Source of the DNA: Lachnospiraceae bacterium
GTDB lineage: Bacteria > Bacillota > Clostridia > Lachnospirales > Lachnospiraceae
Direction of reading: 5' to 3'
Assembly (NCBI GenBank): GCA_017469945.1
Contig: JAFUFI010000015.1
Span: forward strand, 1 to 51,426
Length of the DNA: 51,426 nt
Shown here: positions 6,780 to 15,666 of the stretch, piece by piece
Layout: the number at the start of each line of letters is the position of its first letter
Numbering within the stretch: position 1 is the stretch's first letter
The notes under the pieces: generated by a model
Databases searched by the model: none
Told to the model about the DNA's origin: nothing
Seen by the model: only the letters and a program-made list of their open reading frames with translations
Program-made: the position numbers and the translations under genes

Positions 6780-8786
6780 ATGAAAAAGAGACAGTCACTT
6801 AAAAAGGTTATGCTATCACAGATTATTTTTTTTGTTGCGATAATAATCATAATTCTCACCCAGATAGGTATTAAGCTGCAGGCAGACAATATCCAGCCTC
6901 TTGTTAATACCGTTCTTGCAAGAGAGGCAAATTCATACGCGAGCGAGGTTCATAACTGGTGGAACGGAGTAGAGACCAGAGTTGAACAAACCGCCGACGT
7001 TATAAGAAATGCCCCTGAGATGTCTTACGACGATACTCTCGCCATGCTTCTTAAACTAACTGAAAAAGATCCCGATTCTCAGGATATTTATATTGCTTAC
7101 GGGGATACAAACAAATTCCTTGACGGCTCGGGCTGGATCCCCGGTTCTGATTTCGTATTTAACGACAGAGCCTGGTTCCAGGGAGCTCTTTCCGCAGGCG
7201 GAGAGATTTATACCTCAGAGCCTTATGTGGATGCTTCTACCGGAAAAACCTGTCTTGCATGCGCTATTATGATAAGAGATAAAGTTGTTCTCAGCAGCGA
7301 CGTTGTATTTGACAAGGTTGCCGAGAAGATTACAGGCTTTGAGTCTATTGCACCCGATGCAAGATACTACATCATAAATAAGGAGACGAAGGATATTCTT
7401 GTAAGCTCCAATGCTGAGATCGTCGGACAGAATCTTTCAGATACAACGGACCCCGTTATGAAGGGACTTGCCACTGTATTCGACAAGATTAATACAAGTG
7501 TAGAAAGTGTAGACAAGACCCTTACCGTAAAGACCGGTGCAGGAGCTATGATGTTTACCGCTACGGATATCGAAGATACTTCATGGGTAGTTGTAAGCGC
7601 CGTTTCTTCCAACATCATCGGAAGCAGAATGACCAAGGTTATGGTCATCACCTTTGTTACGGCTATAATCTTACTTGCCATCTTAAGCGTGATCATATTC
7701 TTTACGATCCGCAGATACCTTAATCCCGTATCCAAGGCGACAAAGAGTATTACAGATATTTCAAACGGTGACTTTACCGTTACCCTTGTGCCTGAAGGAA
7801 ACAATGAGATCACAACCCTCTGCGAGAGCTTAAACGAGTATATTGCAAATATGAGAGGCACCCTTAACAGCCTTGCTGATGTTTCAAACAATATGCACCA
7901 AAGCGCGGGAGAGTGCTACGAGATTTCCAATACTCTTGCCGGAGCAAACAAGACACAGTCCGAATCTATCGAGAGACTTAACGCTACACTTAACGATATG
8001 AACAGTTCTATCGAGGAGATTGCTACTGCGGCCTCAGAACTTGCAAGTACATCAAGCGCACTTACGGACAATGCGGAGAATGTTAAGAATCTCTGCGACC
8101 AGACCATGGAATCCTCTGCAACCGGTAAGGATGAGATGGAGAATATGACCAGCAACGTAAGAACTCTTAACGATACCATCGCAGAGCTTACGGAACTTAT
8201 CCACAATACGGCTAAGTCAATCGAGGAGATTACCGGTATTACTGATACCATCAATGCTATCTCCGAACAGACCAATCTTCTTTCACTCAACGCTTCTATC
8301 GAGGCTGCAAGAGCCGGAGAAGCAGGAAGAGGATTCGCTGTTGTTGCTACTGAGGTCGGAGCCCTTGCACAGCAGTCAACAGAGGCTACCGTCAATATCA
8401 GAAATCTTATTTCCGATATTACAAAGAATATCGAGAATATCAACGAAAAGGCAGACCGCTGCGTAGAGGATATGTCAGCTTGCCTTACCGGCGTAGAAAA
8501 TGCCAATGTATCCTTTAACAATATATACGAGGATGTTGCAAAGGCTACGGACGGAATCGTTGAGATCGCAAATGGTATTGAAAAGATCAATGATGTTGCC
8601 ACAAACAACGCATCAACCACTCAGCAGCAGGCATCTACCATCAATGAGATCCTTGCTCTTTCAGACAGCATCGTAGCAGAGAGCGAGAAGCTTGCTACTC
8701 AGACAGAGAATATTTCAACCGTATCCGGAGATCTTAACAAGTACTCGGATGAGATCAACTCAGACCTTTCACAGTACACACTGTAA
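6780..8786 (+). CDS. Methyl-accepting chemotaxis protein with Cache-type sensor
   Basis: A 668-residue chemoreceptor. The first membrane helix spans about residues 11-31. An extracytoplasmic domain of some 250 residues carries dCache-like features (WFQGALSAGGEIYTSEPYVDASTGKTCLACA). A second helix lies at about 286-309, then a HAMP domain, then the long coiled-coil signalling domain. The conserved hairpin tip (EQTNLLSLNASIEAARAGE, about residues 494-515) binds CheA/CheW. AAGGAAGG precedes the ATG. The ligand is not evident; Cache domains of this type commonly sense amino acids or organic acids. A hybrid kinase gene follows 22 bases downstream. No flagellar or che genes are in the window. Confidence 0.93.
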   Translation: MKKRQSLKKVMLSQIIFFVAIIIIILTQIGIKLQADNIQPLVNTVLAREANSYASEVHNWWNGVETRVEQTADVIRNAPEMSYDDTLAMLLKLTEKDPDSQDIYIAYGDTNKFLDGSGWIPGSDFVFNDRAWFQGALSAGGEIYTSEPYVDASTGKTCLACAIMIRDKVVLSSDVVFDKVAEKITGFESIAPDARYYIINKETKDILVSSNAEIVGQNLSDTTDPVMKGLATVFDKINTSVESVDKTLTVKTGAGAMMFTATDIEDTSWVVVSAVSSNIIGSRMTKVMVITFVTAIILLAILSVIIFFTIRRYLNPVSKATKSITDISNGDFTVTLVPEGNNEITTLCESLNEYIANMRGTLNSLADVSNNMHQSAGECYEISNTLAGANKTQSESIERLNATLNDMNSSIEEIATAASELASTSSALTDNAENVKNLCDQTMESSATGKDEMENMTSNVRTLNDTIAELTELIHNTAKSIEEITGITDTINAISEQTNLLSLNASIEAARAGEAGRGFAVVATEVGALAQQSTEATVNIRNLISDITKNIENINEKADRCVEDMSACLTGVENANVSFNNIYEDVAKATDGIVEIANGIEKINDVATNNASTTQQQASTINEILALSDSIVAESEKLATQTENISTVSGDLNKYSDEINSDLSQYTL

Positions 8787-8808
8787 AGCATTTTGCTGAG
8801 GATGTTTT

Positions 8809-11169
8809 ATGGAAAACAAACTGACGCTTGAAAGAATAATCCTTACTAACATATTGATGCTGCTTTTCTTTGGGCTAATGGTTTTCTTGGTTGTTGGTTC
8901 TTTTGTTTATCCAAAGGAAGCCCGGGGGTTTGACGAAAAGTGCAAACCCCTGGATACTCAGTGGTACCTTGTAGAAGATGACGGGACGAGAACTCCGGTA
9001 AATCCGCCTGCGAGAATAGACTATCCAAAGAACAAGGTGATGGTTGTTGAGGCGGTGTTGCCGGAGATCAAAAAGTCCGACTATATGCTGCTTCTTCGAA
9101 GTTCTCAGCAGGATATGTATGTCTACATAGGTGATGAGCTCAGAGAGAGTTACTCAACAGCGGATTCAAGACCCTTTGGAAGCGCCAGCCTTTCCGCTAA
9201 TGTCTTTGTGGAATTAAAGAGAATCGACGGCAGAAAAACAATCCGCATAGAAACCTGTTCTCCAAACGAGTACAGCGGTTCTTTCAATTCGGTTTATATC
9301 GGAACGTTTATGGGTATTTATGCCCATCTTTGGGGCAGATACGGAATCCCCTTTATAACGGCATTCTTACTTATGACCTTCGGTGTAATCGCCGTTATAA
9401 TCAGTCTGATACTTCAGTTTAGGTTTAAATTTGCATTCTCTCTAAAATATGCCGCCTGGGCAGCGATCTTTACTTCAATCCAGGCAGTAGTCGAGTCCAA
9501 ACTCAGACAATTCTATTTCCCTAATATTTCCGTAGCGGGAGCGGTGTCCTATATCGTTATCGGATTTGTTCCGACAGCGCTTTTTTTGTATGCCGATGCA
9601 GTCTCTAAATTCAGATACAGAAAGATCTACAGGGTTGCCATTGTAATAACATTTATAAATGTTGTTTTAAATATTGTTCTTCAGCTCGCGGAAGTTCAGG
9701 ATCTTTTTGACTCTATGCCGAGGACATATGTGATCACGGCGCTTTCCGCCGCAGTCATTATATTCTGTTTTATTCTCGATATCAGAAAAGGACATGTAAA
9801 AGAGATAATAGTTCCCTTTGTAGGCTTGTTCCTTACGTATGCCGTGGGAATTATTGAGATCATCTCACAGCTTTTCTATCTCCTGGATGTTACGGATTTT
9901 TATCTGAACATCGCCGCGGGAGTACTTCTTACTTTTGCGATCATAGACAGCCTTTCACAGGTTGCAAATATCTACAAGGAAAAGCAAAAGGCTGAGGTGG
10001 CAAACAAGGCAAAGAGCGATTTCCTTGCCAATATGTCACATGAGATCCGAACGCCGATAAACGCCATAATGGGTATGGATGAGATGATCCTAAGGGAAAG
10101 CTCCGAGACAAATGTTAAGGGGTATGCGACGGATATTAAAAGGGCGGGAGAAAATCTACTTGATATAATCGGGGATATTCTGGACTTTTCAAAGGTCGAA
10201 GCCGGAAAGCTTGAGCTGGAGTGTCAGGAGTATTCACTTTCGGAACTTATCTGCGATATCAATAATATAATCAAAGGGCGCGCAGAAGCCAAAAATCTTG
10301 ATTTTAAGATAAACGCGGATCCCAAATGTCCAAGGAGACTATACGGCGACGAGTCGAGAGTACGTCAGATCCTGCTTAATCTTTTGAACAATGCGGTTAA
10401 GTACACGGAGGAAGGAAGTGTTTGCCTGAACATTTCTTTGGTGGACCGTTCCGATACGGTTGATGTTATCCTTAAGATGTCTGTAAAGGATACGGGAATA
10501 GGTATAAAGGAAGAAGACAGAAGCAGGCTCTTCAACAATTTTGAGCGCTTTGATATAAACAGAAACCGGAATATTGAGGGAAGCGGCCTGGGACTTGCCA
10601 TTACGGACAGGCTCCTTAAACTTATGGGCGGCAGGATCAAGGTGGAGAGCGAGTACGGAAAGGGGTCTGAATTTACCGTATTTTTGCCGCAAAAGAGAAT
10701 GGGAAGCGAGCTTCTCGGAAATGTAGAGGAGTGTCTTGCAAAGGATGAACACGTTATCCCCGAATACAAGGAATCTTTCAGGGCACCGGATGCTAAGGTA
10801 CTTGTGGTTGATGATGTCGCTATGAATGCCAATGTTGTCAAGGGTCTCCTTCGAAAGACAGAGGTTAAGGTATTTACGGCTTTTAGCGGCTCGGACTGCA
10901 TAGAGATGTGTAAAAAGGACAAGTTCGATCTCATCTTAATGGACCATTTTATGCCTAAGATGGACGGAATAGAGACTTTAGAGGAGCTGAAAAAGCGAGA
11001 TCTTATAGACTGCCCCGTTATAGCTCTTACGGCAAATGCCATTGCGGGAATGAAGGAAATGTACTTATCCAAGGGGTTTGACGGATATTTGAGTAAGCCG
11101 GTAAAACCTGATGAACTCGAGGAAATGGTAAAGCGGTTTATTGTAGGGGAAAGGGAGACTTCGGAATAA
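8809..11169 (+). CDS. Hybrid sensor histidine kinase with response-regulator domain
   Basis: A 786-residue membrane kinase. One N-terminal helix, an extracytoplasmic domain up to about residue 170, then about seven helices (175-395), resembling the 7TMR-DISM arrangement. HisKA has the phospho-acceptor H411 in MSHEIRTP. The HATPase N, G1 and G2 boxes follow ([21 protein letters not shown]). A receiver domain has D712 in [13 protein letters not shown] and the distal KPVKP lysine. No HPt domain is attached, so phosphate would go to a separate HPt protein or the receiver acts alone. It closely follows the chemoreceptor gene and may share its transcript. The stop codon lies in a perfect 18-bp tandem duplication. 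Confidence 0.93.
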   Translation: MENKLTLERIILTNILMLLFFGLMVFLVVGSFVYPKEARGFDEKCKPLDTQWYLVEDDGTRTPVNPPARIDYPKNKVMVVEAVLPEIKKSDYMLLLRSSQQDMYVYIGDELRESYSTADSRPFGSASLSANVFVELKRIDGRKTIRIETCSPNEYSGSFNSVYIGTFMGIYAHLWGRYGIPFITAFLLMTFGVIAVIISLILQFRFKFAFSLKYAAWAAIFTSIQAVVESKLRQFYFPNISVAGAVSYIVIGFVPTALFLYADAVSKFRYRKIYRVAIVITFINVVLNIVLQLAEVQDLFDSMPRTYVITALSAAVIIFCFILDIRKGHVKEIIVPFVGLFLTYAVGIIEIISQLFYLLDVTDFYLNIAAGVLLTFAIIDSLSQVANIYKEKQKAEVANKAKSDFLANMSHEIRTPINAIMGMDEMILRESSETNVKGYATDIKRAGENLLDIIGDILDFSKVEAGKLELECQEYSLSELICDINNIIKGRAEAKNLDFKINADPKCPRRLYGDESRVRQILLNLLNNAVKYTEEGSVCLNISLVDRSDTVDVILKMSVKDTGIGIKEEDRSRLFNNFERFDINRNRNIEGSGLGLAITDRLLKLMGGRIKVESEYGKGSEFTVFLPQKRMGSELLGNVEECLAKDEHVIPEYKESFRAPDAKVLVVDDVAMNANVVKGLLRKTEVKVFTAFSGSDCIEMCKKDKFDLILMDHFMPKMDGIETLEELKKRDLIDCPVIALTANAIAGMKEMYLSKGFDGYLSKPVKPDELEEMVKRFIVGERETSE

Positions 11170-11188
11170 AGGGAGACTTCGGAATAAA
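11153..11188 (+). repeat. 18-bp perfect tandem duplication at the kinase stop codon
   Basis: GGGAGACTTCGGAATAAA occurs at 11153-11170 and again at 11171-11188. The first copy contains the TAA of the histidine kinase, so the second copy is untranslated. Confidence 0.95.
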
Positions 11189-11196
11189 GATATTTG

Positions 11197-11225
11197 TTGA
11201 TTTAGGAAAAAATCTTTGATATAAT
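11197..11225 (+). promoter_or_regulatory. Predicted promoter of the OFA transporter gene
   Basis: TTGATT (11197-11202), 17-base spacer, TATAAT (11220-11225). A second TATAAT overlaps at 11225-11230. The start codon is at 11297. Confidence 0.65.
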
Positions 11226-11296
11226 ATAATCCGCTTGCTATGCGGCAAGCACCGGTTTATCAATATATCTTAGATGAAATAAGAGAGGAAACTATT

Positions 11297-12727
11297 ATGT
11301 CAGAAAACGCTAAAGCCGGCGGATGGCGCGAAAATAAGTGGATCCGCGGTGCAATTCCCGCTCTGCTCCTTCATATGAGCATCGGAACAGTTTATTGCTG
11401 GTCTATCTTTTCACAGGAGATCTCCGAGTACATCGGATGGTCTAAATCTTCAACCGAATGGGCATTCTCATTCGCTATCTTTTTCCTTGGTATGAGCGCT
11501 GCTTTCCTTGGAAATATCGTAGAGAAGGATATTCATAAATCATCTCTTCTTGCTACTATCTGTTTTGCTACCGGTATGGCAGGAACCGGATTCTTTATCT
11601 GGTACGGCGGTCAGCATCAGCACAGCGTGCTTGCACTTATCGGTATCTACATTTGCTATGGCTTTATCATGGGCGTTGGTCTTGGTACCGGTTATCTTTC
11701 ACCTGTTAAGACACTTATGCTTTGGTTCCAGGATCGTAAGGGACTTGCTACAGGACTTGCAGTTGCAGGTTTCGGTGCAGCTAAGGCAATCGCTTCACCT
11801 ATTATGACTTCTATGCTTACCGGACTTTCCGTAGCCGGAAAAGAGATCAACGGCGTAGGAAACGGTATCTGGAAGATGTTCCTCGTACTTGCATGTGTAT
11901 ACTTCGTAATGATGTTTGTCGGACACCTTCTTCTTAAGAAGCCCGCCGGATGGCACGAGCCTACCGGAGCTGAGAAGGGACCTTCAATGTTCCAGGTTAT
12001 CAAGTCAAAGCCTATCGGAACTTACATCGGAATCTGGCTTATGTTCTACATCAACATCACCTGCGGACTTGCTCTTATCTCTCAGGAGAAGATGATCGTT
12101 AAGTGCATCGGCCTCGCAGCTATGGCAGGCGTTATGTCCACAATCTCAGCTATCTTCAATGCAGGCGGACGTCTTGGCTTCTCTGCAGTAGCCGACGGAA
12201 TGAAGGACAGAAATACTGTTTATAAGATCATTTTCATTATTTCCATCGCTCTTACCGCAATTGCAATCCTTACTAAGGGCATCGGAAACGCATATGCTGA
12301 CGGAGCACAGAATATTCTCCTTGTAGTACTCGTACTTGCGCTTCTGTTTATGGTAAATGCAGGATACGGCGGAGGATTCTCCAACGTTCCCAACCTCCTT
12401 TCCGACCATTACGGAATGAGCAATATTTCAGCTATCCACGGACTTACCCTTTCAGCATGGGCTTTTGCCGGACTTACCGGTAATCAGATGGCATCCGCTA
12501 TCGTAAAGTATGTTGCTGAAACCAAGCCCGAGACTTTAAGAACTATCACTTACATTGAGCACGGTGTAGAGCACACCGCAACTACAAACCCTGTAGGATA
12601 CCAGACTGTACTCTATGTAACCTGCGCTCTTTACGTTGTAGCCCTTCTTCTTTCACTCTTCCTCGTAAGACCTTCACAGAAGGCACTTGAGGCTAAGGCT
12701 GCTAAGAAGGCTGCCGCAGGAAAGTAA
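11297..12727 (+). CDS. OFA-family major facilitator transporter
   Basis: A 476-residue, 12-helix MFS carrier of the oxalate/formate antiporter family. Family features include the N-terminal WIRGAIPALLLHMSIGTVYCWSIF-type helix, the WAFSFAIFFLGMSAAF helix and GLGTGYLSPVKTLMLWF in helix 4-5 (segments quoted only in part). The start at 11297 follows AGAGAGGA; the frame extends 19 codons further up but overlaps the promoter. The substrate is probably a small monocarboxylate; oxalate/formate exchange is shown only for a few members. It is monocistronic, with its own promoter and a strong terminator. Codon choice is strongly biased, as in highly expressed genes. Confidence 0.88.
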   Translation: MSENAKAGGWRENKWIRGAIPALLLHMSIGTVYCWSIFSQEISEYIGWSKSSTEWAFSFAIFFLGMSAAFLGNIVEKDIHKSSLLATICFATGMAGTGFFIWYGGQHQHSVLALIGIYICYGFIMGVGLGTGYLSPVKTLMLWFQDRKGLATGLAVAGFGAAKAIASPIMTSMLTGLSVAGKEINGVGNGIWKMFLVLACVYFVMMFVGHLLLKKPAGWHEPTGAEKGPSMFQVIKSKPIGTYIGIWLMFYINITCGLALISQEKMIVKCIGLAAMAGVMSTISAIFNAGGRLGFSAVADGMKDRNTVYKIIFIISIALTAIAILTKGIGNAYADGAQNILLVVLVLALLFMVNAGYGGGFSNVPNLLSDHYGMSNISAIHGLTLSAWAFAGLTGNQMASAIVKYVAETKPETLRTITYIEHGVEHTATTNPVGYQTVLYVTCALYVVALLLSLFLVRPSQKALEAKAAKKAAAGK

Positions 12728-12750
12728 TCCTGAAAGTATTTTTGATATAC

Positions 12751-12786
12751 GCTCCCGGTTTTTTCATAAGCCGGGAGCTTTTTTTT
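12751..12786 (+). terminator. Strong terminator after the OFA transporter
   Basis: GCTCCCGG (12751-12758) pairs perfectly with CCGGGAGC (12771-12778), followed by eight or more T's. Confidence 0.93.
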
Positions 12787-12852
12787 GGCAAAAAGAATTC
12801 CGCCTGAATTTCTATAAAGCCAAAGTCCCATCTGCAGGATGTGCTTTTATAC

Positions 12853-12881
12853 TTAACGAAAGCGCATAAATATGATACAAT
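12853..12881 (+). promoter_or_regulatory. Extended -10 promoter overlapping the queH start
   Basis: TTAACG (12853-12858), 17-base spacer, TGA-TACAAT (extended -10, 12873-12881). Transcription would begin near 12888, downstream of the first possible ATG at 12872 and next to the ATG at 12890. Confidence 0.5.
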
Positions 12882-13558
12882 CATCTATTATGGACAAAAA
12901 GAGAAATTACCAGAATGAACTTGAAAAAATAATTGATTCCATAGAAGGTGAGCCACCATCGCTTTTACTTCATGCCTGCTGTGCTCCCTGCAGCAGCTAC
13001 TGTCTTGAGTATTTAAGCAAACATTTTAGGGTAACTGTATATTACTATAATCCCAATATTTCCCTCGGGGAAGAGTACCGAAAGAGAGTAGCCGAGGAAA
13101 AAAGACTGATAGCTGCCTATAACTCGGAGATCATCTGGGGAGAGAGGCAGGGACATCCTATCGGCATAAGAGAGGGAAACTACGATCCGAGTCGCTTTTA
13201 TGAAGCGATAAGAGGACTCGAAAAGCTGGGAGAGGGGAGCGAAAGATGCTTTAAATGCTACGAGCTTCGTCTTGAGCAGACGGCAAGAGCTGTGGGAGAC
13301 GGTTACGATTACTTCTCTACAACCCTTACCATATCGCCCTTAAAGAACGCGGAGAAGCTTAATGAAATCGGGGAGAGGCTGGCAGAAAAGTACGGCCTTA
13401 AATGGCTTCCTTCCGATTTCAAGAAAAAGGAAGGATACAAACGCTCCATCGAGCTTTCGCAAAAGTATGATCTATACAGGCAGGACTACTGCGGATGCGG
13501 ATATTCCAAAGCTGAGAGAAGCAGAGAAAAAGCCGCCAGGGGAGAGCTCCCGATCTGA
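12872..13558 (+). CDS. queH: Epoxyqueuosine reductase QueH
   Basis: The protein (222-228 residues) is of the DUF208/QueH family, which performs the last step of queuosine synthesis, epoxyqueuosine to queuosine in tRNA, replacing the unrelated QueG. The N-terminal HACCAPCS (C36, C37, C40) and the later CFKCYE and DYCGCGYS supply the cysteines that bind the iron-sulfur and iron cofactors. The nucleotide-like YYYNPNISLGEEYRKR segment is also typical. Neither ATG (12872 or 12890) has a good ribosome site. The promoter placement favours 12890, which would make the mRNA nearly leaderless; the family N-terminus also usually begins close to the NYQ segment. The upstream queuosine genes are not in the window. 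Confidence 0.88.
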   Translation: MIQSSIMDKKRNYQNELEKIIDSIEGEPPSLLLHACCAPCSSYCLEYLSKHFRVTVYYYNPNISLGEEYRKRVAEEKRLIAAYNSEIIWGERQGHPIGIREGNYDPSRFYEAIRGLEKLGEGSERCFKCYELRLEQTARAVGDGYDYFSTTLTISPLKNAEKLNEIGERLAEKYGLKWLPSDFKKKEGYKRSIELSQKYDLYRQDYCGCGYSKAERSREKAARGELPI

Positions 13559-13660
13559 TCGTTTACTGTTATATTTTTTTAAGTCTTATTTTAGAATTTG
13601 GTAATTAATTAATGCATTTAGCAGTGTTAAAATACAATAGTCTTTGAAAAGGAAACAATC

Positions 13661-15427
13661 ATGAAGAAATTACTTGATCTTTTGACAGAAGAAATGGGAA
13701 AAGCATTTGAAAGCGCAGGCTATGAGGCAGAGCTTGGAAAGGTTACCGTTTCAAACAGACCCGATCTTTGCGAGTATCAGTGTAACGGAGCGATGGCAGG
13801 AGCTAAAAAGTACCACAAGGCTCCTATTATGATCGCCGGAGAAGTTGCTGAAGTTTTAAAGACAATGCCCGTCTTTTCAAGCGTAGAGGCGGTAGCCCCC
13901 GGATTTCTAAATCTTAAGCTCTCGGAAGATTACCTCGCTGAATATCTTCGTGGTATGAGAGCCGATAAAAAGTACGGATTTGAATTATCAAGAGCAAATG
14001 AAAAGGTTGTTATCGATTACGGCGGAGCCAATGTTGCAAAGGCACTTCACGTAGGGCATATCCGTTCCGCAAATATCGGAGAGTCAATAAAGCGTATTCT
14101 TCGTTTTGCCGGAGACGAGGTTATAGGAGATGCGCATCTCGGTGACTGGGGACTTCAGATGGGTCTTGTTATCTGTGGTATCAAGGAAAGACAGCCGGAT
14201 CTTGTTTACTTTGATGATTCCTACACAGGAGATTATCCCGAAGAGTGTCCCGTTACGATAAGGGAACTTGAAGAGATTTATCCCGCATCAAGTGCTAAGT
14301 CAAAGGAAGACCCCGAGTACAAAGCAAAGGCTATGGAAGCCACAAAGAAGCTTCAGGATGGAGTACGCGGATACAGAGCCCTTTGGAAAAATATTATGAA
14401 AGTATCCATTGGTGACCTCAAGAAAAACTATGCTTCCCTTAATGTAGACTTCGACCTTTGGAACGGTGAGAGCAGTGTGCATGACCGCATTCCCGGAATG
14501 GTTGACTATATGAAAAAGGGCGGCTGGGCCGTTATCAGTGAAGGAGCACTTGTCGTTGAAGTGGCTGAAGAGACCGATACAAAGAAGGTGCCTCCCTGCA
14601 TGGTTTTAAAGAGCGACGGAGCTTCTTTGTACAACACCACAGACCTTGCAACTATTCAGGAGCGTATGGAGGATATTAAACCCGACCGTATCGTTTACGT
14701 AGTAGATAAGCGTCAGGAGCTTTACTTTGAGCAGGTATTCCGTGCCGCGAGAAAAACTAAGCTTGTTACAGAAGACACAAAGCTTAATTTCCTTGGCTTC
14801 GGTACTATGAACGGCGCTGACGGAAAGCCCTTTAAGACCCGTGACGGCGGAGTAATGCGCCTTGAGAATCTTATTAATGATACCAAGGCGGAGATGTTCG
14901 AAAAGATCAAGGAAGGACGCCCCGTATCCGAAGAAGAGGCAAGATCCATTGCGGATATTGTAGCTATTTCGGCCCTTAAGTACGGCGATCTTTCTAATCA
15001 GGCTTCAAAAGATTATGTCTTTGATATAGACAGATTCACATCCTTCGAGGGAGATACAGGCCCTTACATCCTCTACACGATAGTAAGGATCAAGTCAATC
15101 CTTGCAAAGTACGCAGAAGCGGGTGGAGACCTTTCTACGGTTACTATCGGAAAGGCTTGTAACGAGTTCGAAAAGGCTCTCCAGATGGAAATCGCACAGT
15201 TCTCAGCAACTATGGACAGTGCAGCCATTGAACTTGCACCCCACAAGATCTGCGGTTACATCTACGATGTAGCCAACGCTTTCAACAAGTTCTATCACGA
15301 GACCCAGATCCTCGGAGAATCCGACGAGTCCCGTAAGCAGAACCTTATCGCTCTCCTTATCCTCGTCCGCGATATCCTCGAGACATCCATTAATCTCCTT
15401 GGATTCGAGGCTCCGGAACGTATGTGA
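13661..15427 (+). CDS. argS: Arginine--tRNA ligase
   Basis: A 588-residue class Ia synthetase that charges tRNA-Arg in the cytosol. The N-terminal ~110 residues form the ArgS additional domain. The HIGH-type motif is ANVAKALHVGHIRSANIGES (about residues 125-144), and AHLGDWGLQMG follows, characteristic of ArgS. The KMSKS position reads GKPFKTRDGG, the usual ArgS variant. The C-terminal DALR-type anticodon domain covers the last ~120 residues. Length is normal. GGAAAC lies upstream of the ATG. TACAAT at 13633-13638 is a possible -10 but no good -35 accompanies it. No T-box leader fits in the ~100-base gap after queH. Confidence 0.96.
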   Translation: MKKLLDLLTEEMGKAFESAGYEAELGKVTVSNRPDLCEYQCNGAMAGAKKYHKAPIMIAGEVAEVLKTMPVFSSVEAVAPGFLNLKLSEDYLAEYLRGMRADKKYGFELSRANEKVVIDYGGANVAKALHVGHIRSANIGESIKRILRFAGDEVIGDAHLGDWGLQMGLVICGIKERQPDLVYFDDSYTGDYPEECPVTIRELEEIYPASSAKSKEDPEYKAKAMEATKKLQDGVRGYRALWKNIMKVSIGDLKKNYASLNVDFDLWNGESSVHDRIPGMVDYMKKGGWAVISEGALVVEVAEETDTKKVPPCMVLKSDGASLYNTTDLATIQERMEDIKPDRIVYVVDKRQELYFEQVFRAARKTKLVTEDTKLNFLGFGTMNGADGKPFKTRDGGVMRLENLINDTKAEMFEKIKEGRPVSEEEARSIADIVAISALKYGDLSNQASKDYVFDIDRFTSFEGDTGPYILYTIVRIKSILAKYAEAGGDLSTVTIGKACNEFEKALQMEIAQFSATMDSAAIELAPHKICGYIYDVANAFNKFYHETQILGESDESRKQNLIALLILVRDILETSINLLGFEAPERM

Positions 15428-15451
15428 TTTATTGTTTAGATTTTAAAGTCA

Positions 15452-15601
15452 GTTCGGAGAATTTGCACCGTTCATAAGCGCACCTTAAAGTGACGCCGAT
15501 ACTTATCGAAAACAAGCATAGCGCAGTTTGAGATTAGTTTCGCTGCGTCACGAGCAGAGGCGCGAGCCGTGTGCGCGTTGAATGATGCAAATACTCCGAA
15601 C
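15452..15601. repeat. 150-bp palindromic element upstream of the ABC exporter
   Basis: Long imperfect terminal inverted repeats: GTTCGGAGAATTTGCACC... (15452-15483) and its complement ...ATGCAAATACTCCGAAC (15571-15601), about 25 of 30 positions matching. Inside is a perfect nested pair GTGACGC (15490-15496) and GCGTCAC (15545-15551). No open frame. It is either a MITE-like insertion or a structured leader region; there is no tail of T's. Confidence 0.6.
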
Positions 15602-15649
15602 GTCACTAGGAAAAAACTGTGAGTCCAACTCACACCGTCACTAGGAAAA
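15601..15649 (+). repeat. Direct repeat pair flanking a hairpin before the ABC exporter
   Basis: CGTCACTAGGAAAA occurs at 15601-15614 and 15636-15649. Between them is a 7-bp hairpin TGTGAGT / ACTCACA with a CCA loop (15618-15634). It lies 18 bases before the exporter start codon and could be an operator or a leader structure. Confidence 0.6.
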
Positions 15650-15666
15650 TCAAAGAAAGGAATTAC

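Noticed and set aside
13559..13660. Possible T-box leader before argS
   Set aside because: The gap is only about 100 bases, with no specifier loop, no T-box consensus and no terminator.
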